A stretch of DNA of 64,000 nt from Phoronis australis (taxonomy: Eukaryota > Phoronida > Phoronidae), in the NCBI GenBank assembly GCA_002633005.1, contig NMRA01000680.1, positions 137,913 through 201,912 of the forward strand, in the 5' to 3' direction. Positions within the stretch are counted from its first letter, which is position 1, and each line of letters opens with the position of its first letter. Positions 1 to 10,928 of this stretch are shown here, in pieces. The notes under the pieces are model-generated. The model had not been told where the DNA came from and did no database searches. It saw only the letters and a program-made list of their open reading frames with translations. The position numbers were made by a program, and so were the translations under genes.

Positions 1-1945
1 TCAAAGTGGACACTGAATGAACAACAATCATTTGACGGTCATCTTCAATTCGAAATTTGAAATGCCTGCACCGTACCATACTATGCCAGCAAGTACACCA
101 AAATAGCAGATAACAATCATATTTTCTGCTGCTTTGTTTCTTGGTCGATTTTAAAACTTTCACGCCACACAACTTTTTGAGAGCTCTTTCGCTGCTTTAA
201 AGCTTAGATGGTTATAGACATTTACTTCTAGACTCCCTTGTTACCCTATGGTGTATCGTTGGCCGAATCGGTGAACGTTACTCCGTTAAATAACATGCGT
301 AACATAATTCTTGTTGGAGGTGTATTAAATTGCGGCGTAAAACATTATTTGTGGCGTAAAGTGGTTATTTACGGCGTAAAGTAATTATTTGCGGTGTACA
401 GTAATGAGTTAAGGCGTATTGTAACTTTTGGCACCTCAAATACTTACTTTATGCTGTAATGTAATAATTACTTTAGGTCATAAATAGTTATTTTACGCCG
501 CAAGTATTATTTACTTTACGGCGCAGATAATTACTTTGCGCCGTAAATAATTACTTTACGCAGCAAACAATTACTTTACGCTGTATTAATTACGTAACGA
601 CTCTAACAAGAATTAACTTACGCACGTAATTTAACGGCGTAACGTTTACCCATTTGGCCAACGATAATATCGACGATAATGGTGTAGCAACCACACAATG
701 ACAATGATTGACGTAAAGCCTCCTCTAATCGTCTGCACAATCCTGTCATCTGCGCAAACACCCCTCGGACGAAGTTGGGCCCTGGGGACGGGAAGGGCCC
801 GATGATTACGCGAAGCGCTTTGAATCAGAAGCAAATTGGTTTTAACTTAGTTGTAATTAGTAGTTGTAGTAGCTGCAACAGTTTTGTTACTGTTGTTGTC
901 CATCTATATCCTATCTCTAACTTATGGGTTGGGGCTTGATCTTTTGCGCGGGGAAGGGTGTTCAATTGAGCCCCCCGCCCCGAACACCCCTGGCTACGGG
1001 CCTGTAGTCGGCTGTTGTGTTCTTGTATAGGCTGGGCTATGGTGATGATTATCACGTGACTAGGGCAGCGGGGAGGCAGTTCTATCAGTGGCTGAAAGAG
1101 GCAATCGGGATATTATATCCAGGGTTGTGTCGTCTTAAATTTGTTTAGACGGTCGTTTCTTGGCGTATTGGTGACAAACAGTTTGGGTAGGTGGGTTTTT
1201 AGAGTCAATTTGAACAATTGCCACGTGTACAGCATGTCAGTTGCAATGTTTGCCTCTCACAAAATGTAGCGGTTCTTCTATGACATTGTATTGTTTGGTT
1301 CCAATCCGTCCAGACGACAGTGGTTTCTAAATTAGACTGGTCCAAATATCAGTCTAATCCATTTTTATGCCTTTGCGTGTCCATTTGTCGGGCATCCTGA
1401 CCATTCATCAGAAGAAATTAGTGGTAACTGGTTACCATAACACTGAAACCTATCACATCTGTTTGGGTTGTAGTTGTTCGGGTAAAGGTAATCTTAACTT
1501 AGCTAGATGTATAGAAATTCAGACGCTAAAACGTTAAAAAATTCACCATCTTTAGTCCACCGTATATGCATTTATTTAGTAAGTGTTTCTCAGTATCGAC
1601 GCGCAGTTATTACTATTGGAACATTGTCTGTACTCCACACAATAGCATCTTACATCAGATGGTCAACATTTTCTAATAGTCAGGAATACAAAGTTTGTGT
1701 TTTGTGTTCCACTGGCAAAGGCAACTCCACTTGAATGGAAAAAAGGCGGTGCGCAAGAACACGTAATTGAGATAAGGTGTATGTTTACGGTAGCTTTAAA
1801 TCTGCTTGTTGTGCTCTTACTCATATGGCGAATGTGTGTTGTTGTTTCCCAAAAATACTGGAAATCTAAATGTAGAAATTATGCAAATCTGTCAAAACAT
1901 CTTTCCCGTAGGAAAAATCAATCTGGCTATGTTCTTTATTTGCAG
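1..1945. other. Non-coding left edge, probable intron of the dehydrogenase gene
   Basis: No convincing exon was found. The missing 5' exons of the dehydrogenase, with the TGxxxGxG cofactor motif, were looked for on the + strand here and not seen, so this is probably intron or the gene starts outside the window. A foldback element fills 254-666. A C/G-rich patch near 940-1010 resembles a fragment of the G-rich repeat family seen elsewhere. The stretch 1782-1945 is open in frame with the first dehydrogenase exon and would encode a hydrophobic segment; see the findings. Confidence 0.5.
254..666. mobile_element. Foldback/MITE-like element with long inverted arms
   Basis: The left arm begins TATCGTTGGCC and the right arm ends GGCCAACGATA. 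The arms stay complementary for most of the element, with shared blocks such as AACGTTAC, GTTAAAT and AATTCTTGTT. The interior is built from degenerate direct and inverted copies of a roughly 20-bp unit containing GTAAAGTAATTATTT, so each arm is itself a small tandem array. Flanking TA dinucleotides (254-255 and 665-666) would suit a Tc1/mariner-type target duplication, although the TA could instead be part of the inverted repeat. No coding capacity is visible, so it would be non-autonomous. Confidence 0.75.
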
Positions 1946-2105
1946 TTAGACCTGGCTGACCTGTCCTCAGTTAGAGCCTTTGCATCTGCATTTAAAAAAT
2001 CTGGTAAAGCTTTGAATATTCTGATCAACAATGCCGGCGTTTATATGTCTGAGCGAAAGTTAACAAAAGATGGATTCGAGATGACTGTGGGAACAAATCA
2101 TCTTG
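1946..2105 (+). CDS. SDR exon with NNAG motif
   Basis: Acceptor TTTATTTGCAG and donor G|GTAAGA. It encodes the strand-helix segment LDLADLSSVRAFASAF followed by LINNAG, which stabilises the central beta-sheet in SDR enzymes, and ends at VGTNHLG. The phase at the 3' end is 1. Confidence 0.9.
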
Positions 2106-5100
2106 GTAAGACCTGTGGACCACATTCCCTAATGTCAATTATGCAGCCTATAACTCGGGAAATTAAAACGAACACACAATACAGAGATGACGTTAGCAGG
2201 TACTTTGGGATTAAGAAGTATTGTCATATTTGAAATGAAATAGGCTTTGGTTTTCTTGGAGTTTTATGTCGAAGTAACTTAAATTTCATTTACTGTGCAG
2301 TATACTTTAAAAATAACCGGACAACATTTGAACTTTGCAGTGGGTACTGTAGTGACCTGTCATGGCTCACCTGCAGTTATGTTGGACCTTCACAAGAGTA
2401 TTTGATCAAATTGGAAAAGATTATAAAATTTAACTCAACGAAAGTGTTTATTTTCTGAAAGCAGAAGCCTGCATAATTCAGTCTTGCCGTTATGCTAATC
2501 TGCTTTTGAATGTGTGGCTGGAACATGTCATTTTGTAGCAAAATTTCGAAAAAAGGTAAAATAACGGTCTCAGTACATGTACACATGTAGCATGATCAAA
2601 TATGAATGTACAAGATGAAATATTAAAACACCTTCAATTTTCTAAGCTTTCCTTTCGTTTCATTTAAAGGAGAATGCCACCCAAAAAACAACCTATTTTG
2701 TATTAATTTAGATCGAGTAGTTCTACTCGATAACTGCAGGTTCGGCTGCGTTACCTGACACCTGACGGCAGACGGGGGTGTTGAAATTATCCAATGACGA
2801 AATTGGTTTCACACGCAGTCTGTTCAACAGTTCACAACACGGGTTACTGGTGTCAGCTTATCGCTTAAATTCATCGTTTAACACCAAAAAATCATCAAAC
2901 TTTGATCTAAACCCTTAAACATACACCGAGTTCTTATAAAAACATGTTGTTTTATTTCGATGTTACGGATTTATTGGTTTTTTGACACACCATAGCCTAC
3001 AAAGTTTGGCAGGCCAATTTACCAAGGTTCGTATCAGGAGTTTGGGATCTGTTCGGAGATAAATTCGAACTATTCTTCTGTGAAATACAGACAGGAGAAC
3101 CTAGACCTGTGTTTTTTACTTGTGATTTTTTGAGCGCTTATCCCGGCCAGTAGCTCGGGACCGGATCAGACCCATCGCGGCCAGACTGACTCGTTATGCC
3201 TATCCCGGGAAGGGCGCTCGGAACCGATCAGGCCCGTCGCGGCCACCGGGACTGGCACGCACATAAACCGGCTTCAGTTGGAAACTAAACCCCCAGTCAC
3301 GAAAAGACTATAATTGTGAGCCGAAGAAATAATGTGCACGTAATTATTTATGTGAATTAGCCAAGAAACTGAAAATCTACTTACTTGTGGGGGCCGCAGA
3401 GACGGGTTCACCCTCCACAGACCGTCACAGGGCAAAGGTTGTACAGTAACAAAGATTCCCCTAACATGTGACCAACAGCTTTCTGTCAACAAACACTGAA
3501 TTAGCATGCGCTCACGCGGCCTCGGTGCCCGGTCAATTACCTTTATTGCCGGCATCAAAATTCGGTAACGCAGTGGTTTATTCATTGCTGGCTTCTCAAC
3601 ATTTGCACTCACGAATACTGCAAAGGCATTACAAAATGTATCTAATGAGACAGACGTTGTTTCAGTTTTTTATATAAGCATTGGTTAGGATGAGAATAAT
3701 TCATTTTTAAAAAGATCGCAGAATAATAAACGTCTACATGGCAACTCGCCCTGCGCCAATCCCGACTTAGTCAAGAGCTCATCCGACGAAGACTTCACGG
3801 GTCGGATCGTTAGGTTTTACTGGCTATCAGTTCGAACCGGAATTTACTGATCAAGAAATACTAGAGGCGCCGTGAACATGCACAGGCAACGGAACGTATG
3901 GATATTTCTTTGGTAAGCCGGAATTCGTCAGAGAAATCACTGTCGATCGACAAAATGCCGGCCACAGACACGGAGATGTTTCACGGCCTCATACTTGCTA
4001 TTAACAGCGTACCTTTCATTCTTCACTACCGAGAGTCACCCCCTAAGCATTTCGGGCTCTCGAGGAAGTCGAAAAAACGATATGCACGCTTTCTTTGCAG
4101 ATTCATAGTTCGGACAAGCGGAAACGATGCACCGCAACATAGCGGCATTCACTCTGCAGACGAACCACTGACGTCGCTTCGTCGTTTCTCACCTTCCTCA
4201 CAGGTTAACGCGGCACCTCTCGGCAAGGTGATGTCGACCGTGTAAGAGGCGAAGTGGATATAGACCGATTAAGACGATAAAAAAGACTAATTAAATCGGG
4301 TGGCATTCTCCTTAAACTGTATTTTTTCGTACAAACCAAAATTGTTCTCAGGTAAAAGTAGAACATTTTAAAAAAGATTTTTCGCATAGTATTTAAAAAG
4401 AACAGTGCACAAAACAGTCTGTCTCACATTGTGGTGCGATCAGATCTGCCATTTCTCAGACATGATATCCCAAAATCAGCCAAACTTGACAATTTTTTTC
4501 AATAGTTCTACACAACCTTAATCCTTATGAGTCGTGAGTTGAAGTTCATTTTGTCTAATGATCGTGGCATGTGCATGCACAGTAGTAGATGGCGCTGTGT
4601 ATCCTTTGATTCCCCCTTGCCTCTGCTTACTTTCTATGAATGCTTAGTTGTGGTTGAATCAGTGCAAACTTGTATTTCTGTATTTGTTAAGGGCACTTTC
4701 TTTTGACCATTCTTCTGTTGGATGACATAAAGAGGGCAGCAGCTGACACAGGAGAGGCACGCATCATCAATGTATCGTCGGCGATACAGGAAGACATGAA
4801 AGTTGGCCCCAGTGAGTAGTAAGATTGACCTTTTAAGATATCTCTGTCGGTTGAAGCATTCATTGGAGAATTCACGATATCATGACCATTTGTACATAAC
4901 CTACATGAATATGTACGCTGGAGTGGGGGAGGGGAGAGGTTGAGATTTTTGAGAACCCGGAAAGAAAAACTAAATGCATTGAAAATTTTTAGATTTACTT
5001 TACTAAGTCAGTGCATAGACTAATACCAGTGTTGAAGCAAATATGTATTAGCGCATAAAATGTCGATATACTGACCACAGTAATTCTCAAAATAATCTGG

Positions 5101-8100
5101 ACAACTTTGAATTATGAAAATGGTAATGCGCACAAGCCCGCGACAACTCCATTTCGATTATTAGTAGAAATCCTTTCAAATCCACAAAATCTCGACAGGT
5201 ATGACTCCACGCACTTTGTGGAAGACGCGACAACTTTTGTGGTAAGTCCGTTTACAAGCAACAATTGACGGCTTGGCAGTCTGTAACGTCACATTACCCA
5301 ATGACTATTGTTTGACAGTAATACTGCAACAGTTGACTATACTGATAAAAGGTCTATTCGACGACCTTAAATTTGACAGAATTTGACAGTATTCTGTCAA
5401 AGTCTGTCCATTTAATTTGAAAATAAACTGTAAAATGTTGTTACAATGCTGGTATGAGATAGCGGCCTGCGGGTTACTACACTGAAAGCGGTGCTTTAGT
5501 GCGCGTTTTGCTATTCAACGAAATATGATTTTCAGTTTGCTTAAAGTCAAATGTCTATGTTTATTGTTGTAAAAATACTGTAGAGTTCTTCAATTTATCT
5601 TTATATGTTGACCAGGTGCATCTTTTGATTACTCAAACATTGAAGAATTAACGAAATAAATTCACACTGAAACTATCATTTGCCAGTTAAAGGCGTCACT
5701 ATATCCGCGCTGCATAGAAAAAACTAAACTTTGGTTGAGACCAGTTACCACTAAAAACATGTCGCTATTTCGTCATTACTCAGAAATGATTCTGATCTTG
5801 CAAAAGCACTGACATTCTCGGCGAATTCAATATGTCCCGTGACAAGTCAACTTTCAGCGACTGGTCTCCGGTAATAAACTGAGCGACGAAGGTAAGTTTC
5901 TAAATCAAACATCGTATTTGCGTTGGAAGGGGTTGCTGTGCTTTGAAAATGTTACAGTGTGCCCTGACTGAAGTGAATCTCTCAAATTTTGGTGTTAATT
6001 TTTCTGTCCTTGATTGCCGTTTGGAATTTTTTATGAAACACCATGTAAAGAATACTTTGGCCACAGTAATTTTGGTAATTTTTTGTCGATTTTATGTTGT
6101 GTACCAACTTTTTGACGAGAAGTCTTACATTTGATTAAGACTAAAGACAACTCAACTGTCGAAAACAGTTACCATTTTAAGGCATTACGGTATTCAGTTG
6201 CTCTCCCAAATCCTCAGAATGGTTTTTGCGATGACAACTATCCTTTGTAAATCCTAAAAATACTAACACGTTTTTCTAAGTTTATTTGACAGAAATTTAC
6301 ATTTCGTCACTTACATACTGTGTTCTCTTTATTATATTTTCATTTCTTTGTAGAATTCAAGCCACTCGACTTTGACGACTTGATGTATTCAAAGAAAGGA
6401 TCCTTCAGTAGTGGACAAGCGTATCGTGACTCCAAACTAATGAACGTTCTATTCACCAATGAGCTCGCACGAAGGCTTGCTGGAACTAATGTTTTTGTCA
6501 ACAGCATTCACCCCGGTAATTGGAGACGATTTGTATGTAACATCATTTCTAAATTCTGTGGGTCTTTTTACACTGAGTTGCATCAAAAAAACTAAATTTT
6601 TAGTTAGTCCACTTGCCACTGACTGCCTAATGGGTCTCAATTTGTTCCTCACTCAGATGAGAAGCAATTTTGGATCTTGTTAAAAACTGAGATGCTGAGT
6701 CAAGCAGTGACAAGTGAACTTGCAGAGCCTGGCCTCGAGCAATAAAGTGGCTGACCTTTTTCAACCAATGAAATCACATCTAGTTTGACATTACGGCGTC
6801 TTCCCGTTGCTCCCAACTTGTTCGATTCTATAGCCCAACAACAATTTGGGAAGTTTACCCCTGTAGCCAAGAACTTACACGACTGATTAACTCCCTTCTT
6901 CCATTTATAGTTGGAGGGCCAGCTCTGTTTTGTTCGATAATTGCCCTAATCTCCAATAAGATCATATCTAGCCTGACTGAGTTGTGCTCTTAAAAATAAA
7001 AGTTAAGTTATAACATATTTGAACATAAACCAATAGAATTTCAGAATTCTTCGTCAAATGCTGGTCATGTTTAATTTTTGAATCGCCAAAATCGCCCAAA
7101 TACAACCGAAGTTACGACAATCTATTCTTTCCGATCATAGGCCTACCAATTTGCTCTGGGTTTGACTGTGTTCACACGTGGTCTATTATAAGCCTGCTAG
7201 AAAATTGGCCTGCCTGTTGTCATACCAGACAAAACACTGTGCTTGAAGTTAACAATGAGGCTAGATGTTATCACACGCTCACAACCCTCTACATGTACGT
7301 CTGGTAAAGTCACTGAACGGGAGAACGCCGTCATGGCTAAGGAGCACGTAGAGACCAATTGGATAGCACGTCTCCACAAAATTTATTGGAAGGCGGGTTC
7401 ATAGCTGCCTTTAAAGTAATCGGCTTGGCCTGGCAAGAGTGGATTTATCAACTCAACTGTTAACTGGTGTTCCTGCATTGTCATTTTGAATGTTTTACTA
7501 TGAATTGAAGAACCCTGTGGTCACGCTAACTATAGGAGCTCTGTTTTGTCTATTTAACAAAGCAAGTCCCTAATATTTTATGCTATGTTTTACCTTTTGG
7601 TGAAAATTCTTACTAAGGTTTAGAGTACTAAACACCAACTAAAATAGCCAAAATCTCTTATTTCCTTGTTTCAAAGATTTGATGTATTCTGTCATTCTAC
7701 TATGAAAATAAAAGAAAAGCCTGACTTACATTTTGTAAAATACTTTGTTTTGTTGAGATGTTTCGCAGATAATTTCATTGTTCCATCCCCCAACTATGTT
7801 CCGACTAGAAGCTTGAAGTTCTTATTTTGCATTTGTCATTTTTCGTGATTTTTAGGTGCGGTGCCAGAAACATCGATTTTTAGGAACTTGTCAGCATGCC
7901 TGAAGTGTATGCTTTCCTGCCTAACCCCGTGCTTAATGTGTTGCTGCGGAGCTCGGACCTCTGAGCAAAGTGCTGCAATGTTGTGCGATTTAGCAACATC
8001 GGACAAGTACAAAGGTAAGGGACACTAGCTAACTAAATAATTTATGAAGAGAGCTCTCATTTGGCCGCCGGCTGTCCACTGGAGAACTCTGTCAGAAGCA

Positions 8101-8923
8101 AGTTTTGAAAACACACCCATGTATAACCCATTGTTCATGATGCACTCTCACTTCGTTCTTTTTGAACGTTAACATCATTCGGATAAGTGCAGTTGTGTGC
8201 TGCACAATTCAAGACCGCGTATTGCTCAGGCAGGTTAACTTGGGACATATCAACACAGGGACAGCAGTTGCAGTGCACGTTATGTCTCTTTCTGTTGTTG
8301 TAGTTAAACGATTTTACCGTAACAAAAATGTTCAATTTTCCATGAAAGTTTTCGTGTTTATAGCCCACAGTGTCTTAAATGGCCGGGAAAATGTTGACAG
8401 GACGAGACAGTGGGTAGTTATCGCTGTCAGTCATCTCTGTTCCCTAGGCCCCAAACAAAAGGAGCAAAAAAGTCAACTGGCTATTATTATCCAAACCAGT
8501 AAGAAACATTCGTAGTTTCCGGTTGGGGAATTAGATGTAGCACCATAGTATCTCAACATCGTTCTCCCATTTATGAGGCATAATGTTCCAAGTTTGCTAA
8601 AATTTGATTTTTTTCTATATACACTTGCGCACTGGTAAGGGATGGTGATGCCCAGAAAGCTTGGTAACTTTCATGCATTTAAGTCTCACGGGAATCCTTG
8701 GGCAGAGTTAAAAATAAAGAACCATTCTCTACACGTTGCTTTTCCAGGAGTCACTGGTGCGTATTTCAGAGACGGAAAGGAGGCTACTCCCTCGCAGGAA
8801 GCATTACAAGAGGACATTCAAGAGAGATTATGGTCCGTCAGTGCGGACCTAGTACAACTCCAGCCCTCTGATAACCCACCACACAGCAGTGAGGACCCAC
8901 TGTTATCCCAAAACAGCTATTGA
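1946..8923 (+). CDS. Retinol dehydrogenase-like SDR, 5'-partial, five exons
   Basis: Short-chain dehydrogenase/reductase of the RDH11/12/13/14 type; family members interconvert retinol and retinal or reduce other small aldehydes and ketones with NADP(H), usually membrane-anchored. Exons are 1946-2105, 4692-4811, 6354-6515, 7856-8014 and 8748-8923; all junctions use GT-AG and all phases agree. Visible in order: LDLADLSSVRAFA, the structural LINNAG motif, TKDGFE, GHFLLT, the catalytic Ser in IINVSS, the catalytic Tyr-Lys pair in AYRDSK (YxxxK), the family motif HPG, and the C-terminal signature with GAYFRDGKEATPS and ERLW. About 258 residues are present; the family is usually 300-340. The missing N-terminus would carry the membrane anchor and glycine-rich cofactor motif. 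The stop is TGA at 8921. It converges on the giant gene. The exact paralogue cannot be named. Confidence 0.9.
2106..4691. other. SDR intron holding a DNA transposon
   Basis: Apart from the transposon at 2668-4312 nothing coding is visible. The open frames between 3274 and 4387 lie inside the transposon and are not supported as genes. Confidence 0.7.
2668..4312. mobile_element. Non-autonomous TIR DNA transposon, copy 1 (1,645 bp)
   Basis: The ends are perfect 15-bp inverted repeats, AGGAGAATGCCACCC at the left and GGGTGGCATTCTCCT at the right, flanked by the 3-bp direct repeat TAA (2665-2667 and 4313-4315). A 3-bp TWA target duplication is typical of PIF/Harbinger elements; that assignment is inference. 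A shorter diverged copy in the same orientation lies at about 36813-38042. No transposase reading frame is visible. Confidence 0.85.
4692..4811 (+). CDS. SDR exon with catalytic serine
   Basis: Starts after GTTAAG and ends at A|GTGAGT. It encodes GHFLLTILLLDDIKRAA and then RIINVSSAIQ, where the Ser of the triad lies. The phase fits both neighbouring exons. Confidence 0.88.
4812..6353. other. SDR intron, nothing recognised
   Basis: AT-rich intron. I see no exon, repeat family member or RNA gene that can be supported. Confidence 0.6.
6354..6515 (+). CDS. SDR exon with YxxxK active site
   Basis: Starts after TTTCTTTGTAG and ends at G|GTAATT. It encodes DFDDLMYSK, then AYRDSKLMNVLFTNEL with the catalytic Tyr and Lys four residues apart, and ends NSIHPG. 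This is the strongest single piece of evidence for the family. Confidence 0.93.
6516..7855. other. SDR intron, nothing recognised
   Basis: No coding exon or recognised repeat. Short open frames here lack splice or codon support. Confidence 0.6.
7856..8014 (+). CDS. SDR exon, unusually Cys-rich
   Basis: Starts after TTTTTAG and ends at G|GTAAGG. In RDH enzymes this segment forms the hydrophobic surface helix after HPG. Here it carries seven Cys in 17 residues, CLKCMLSCLTPCLMCCC, followed by GARTSEQSA, which aligns with the family's GAQT region. Confidence 0.85.
8748..8923 (+). CDS. SDR terminal coding exon
   Basis: Starts after GCTTTTCCAG in phase with the previous exon. It encodes GVTGAYFRDGKEATPS, ERLWSVSADLV and a polar tail ending in NSY, then TGA. 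The tail after ERLW is about 30 residues, rich in Ser, Pro and Asp, and not conserved in the family. Confidence 0.9.
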
Positions 8924-9296
8924 ACCTAATCGTTGATTCTCCTGGGCCATTAATTTGAAAGTTTCTGGAAGTGTCACTCATCAATAATAATTGAATACAC
9001 AGAAACAATTAAATAGGTAAAAACTGACCTAAACCAAATGTACTGGACAGCCATACGCATAAACTTCAATTGGTATAATATTTACTGTTTTGACTAATTG
9101 TTTCTTGTATTTGCATGCATAACATGAGTCAGAGCAATTTTTGCTATTTTTCTAGATCAGGAAAAAATAGTCACTTTGCTGAGAATTTGATCCGTCAGTT
9201 CCATTTAAGTTGATAAAAACAACGTACACAACATTAAGAACTGAATCTACATTTTAGTTGTTTGCTTTTTCCAGCAGAACAACTGGGCTTACTGAT

Positions 9297-9302
9297 AATA
9301 AA
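9297..9302 (+). terminator. Candidate polyadenylation signal of the SDR gene
   Basis: AATAAA, 374 bp after the TGA stop on the same strand. It is the first exact hexamer I saw; AATAAT near 8984 is an alternative. Confidence 0.35.
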
Positions 9303-10395
9303 TCCATGAACATTACAATGACTGTAAGTGTAGTCGTTCATTCACACATGCACACACAGGGGCTTATAATTCTTCTATTCTCACGTTTACTATTCTCAAG
9401 GAAAACAAGCTTTTCAACTTTATAGTAATCTAATACTTCTGTCTTGAACGTGGTCTGGAGTTATTGGGTTTTTGTTTGAAAACATGCAACATAAACTATG
9501 GACATGTAGTTTAAAACAGATTCGTTAAAGTAATGTAATGTTTCAATTCTCTTTTGAACTTGACAAAACAAGGTGTGCTGCTATTGGGTTTTTGTTTGTA
9601 AATATACAATGTATACACTTTGGGTTAAACAGATACTAGAGGTATTGCGAACATTGAATCAGTCTTTATAAAACCACTAAGAGTTTTGCTTTGGGTTGTA
9701 CGGATACTTCAAAAACGCATTTCGACAAAGCCAACTTTGAAGAACAATTTCACCCAAAACATTTTCCATGAGCAACATCACTTGTATGAAAACATGATTT
9801 TGCTAACTTTTCAAAAATCAAATTTCTACGCAATTTTCATCGTATACTTTGAAATATTGCAATGTGGGATCAGAAATGTGTAGTTTAAGCCGGGGTGTAA
9901 ATTATACCTCCAATAATTTGGTAAATGCTGCCCAATATTCAGATTTGGGCTCGTTTACGTCCCAGTGAACTTAAGATAACGCCATCTGATTTTGTTCTCC
10001 ACGTTAGCTATATTTCCACAAGGCTCATCCAAATCGTTGAAAAGTGCTACCTTCTACTGTTTGAAAGTTAACGTGGATGCCACTTTAAGCCTTTAATTGC
10101 CATCATGGTTTATTTATTGTTAATGCTGTTTCATTTCGCGTACTGTATTTTCAACGACCACAGTGGAAAAACGTTTCGTTTTGTTTCATCTGTTTTTCCA
10201 CATCATACATTGATTTCTGTTTATTTCTGTGTGCTGATGTGGACAAAATAACTAAGCAGAACTGAACAATTCGGAAGTTCGGGTAGGCTCCACACACTAG
10301 GGCGCTATTTGACTTCTGTCATCCTCGTCCGCCATCTGTCCCCCACTCCCCTTGCTCATGTATGAAAATGAAACCAATGCAGTCGCTCACACCAG

Positions 10396-10401
10396 TTTAT
10401 T
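10396..10401 (-). terminator. Candidate polyadenylation signal of the giant gene
   Basis: TTTATT on the + strand, read as AATAAA on the gene strand, 286 bp past the stop codon. Further copies lie at 10220-10225 and 10109-10118, so the true site is uncertain. Confidence 0.35.
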
Positions 10402-10686
10402 GTAGTCATTGAGGTTTACTTGCAAGTGATATTTTACAGTTTAAATGGCCAAGATCATTAATTCACTCATTCACTCCAGCTTATTTCGATACTCTATAAT
10501 TGTTTTCAAGTTGCACTCAAAACAAATTCAATATTTCACTCCAGTGTAGTCTAATACGTAAAAATTATTTAAAAATTCTCATTCTCGGCAAAAATGCACA
10601 AAAACTCGAGTTTACTCTATTACTTTCATATACTCAATATTGTTTGGCAAGTTGCACTTCCTAAACGAAAGATAATTAGTTTACGA

Positions 10687-10928
10687 TCACGCTTTGGTCT
10701 CATCCTCATACAACGGACCGACTTTATTCAAATAAGGCTTAACAACATTAAACGTTGGTATCTCAACAGCGTACGGGCGGACATGGACAATGGCATCTCG
10801 AGGAATGTCTTGTACTTTCGAGCGCTGTTTTGCTCGTCGGTGAAGAATGAAGAAAACCGTTAGCGCAGTCAACAGTGTTGCAAACACAACGGACAGTATG
10901 ACGATCAACGTGGTGTGGTCTACGTCAC
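10687..10928 (-). CDS. Giant gene last exon: membrane helix and cytoplasmic tail
   Basis: Starts after CATTTGCAG. TTLIVILSVVFATLLTALTV and FFIL form a single transmembrane helix, followed by the stop-transfer HRRAKQR and a 45-residue tail with YAVEIP, YLNKV and PLYEDETKA at the end. The TGA stop is at 10687-10689. Orientation is type I, given the N-terminal signal peptide and positive residues on the cytoplasmic side. Confidence 0.92.

Larger units (their letters stand above)
8924..10686. other. Intergenic region between convergent genes
   Basis: It holds the 3' ends of two tail-to-tail genes and a possible polyadenylation signal for each. An imperfect direct duplication, both halves containing ATTGGGTTTTTGTTTG, lies at about 9450-9530 and 9575-9650. 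No gene is visible. Confidence 0.6.

Noticed and set aside
3274-4387. Several open frames considered as a transposase
   Set aside because: They are short, on both strands, lack DDE-type spacing and are not preserved in the second copy of the element.
8162-8515. 117-codon open frame on the + strand between SDR exons
   Set aside because: Exons 7856-8014 and 8748-8923 join in phase without it; no motif.
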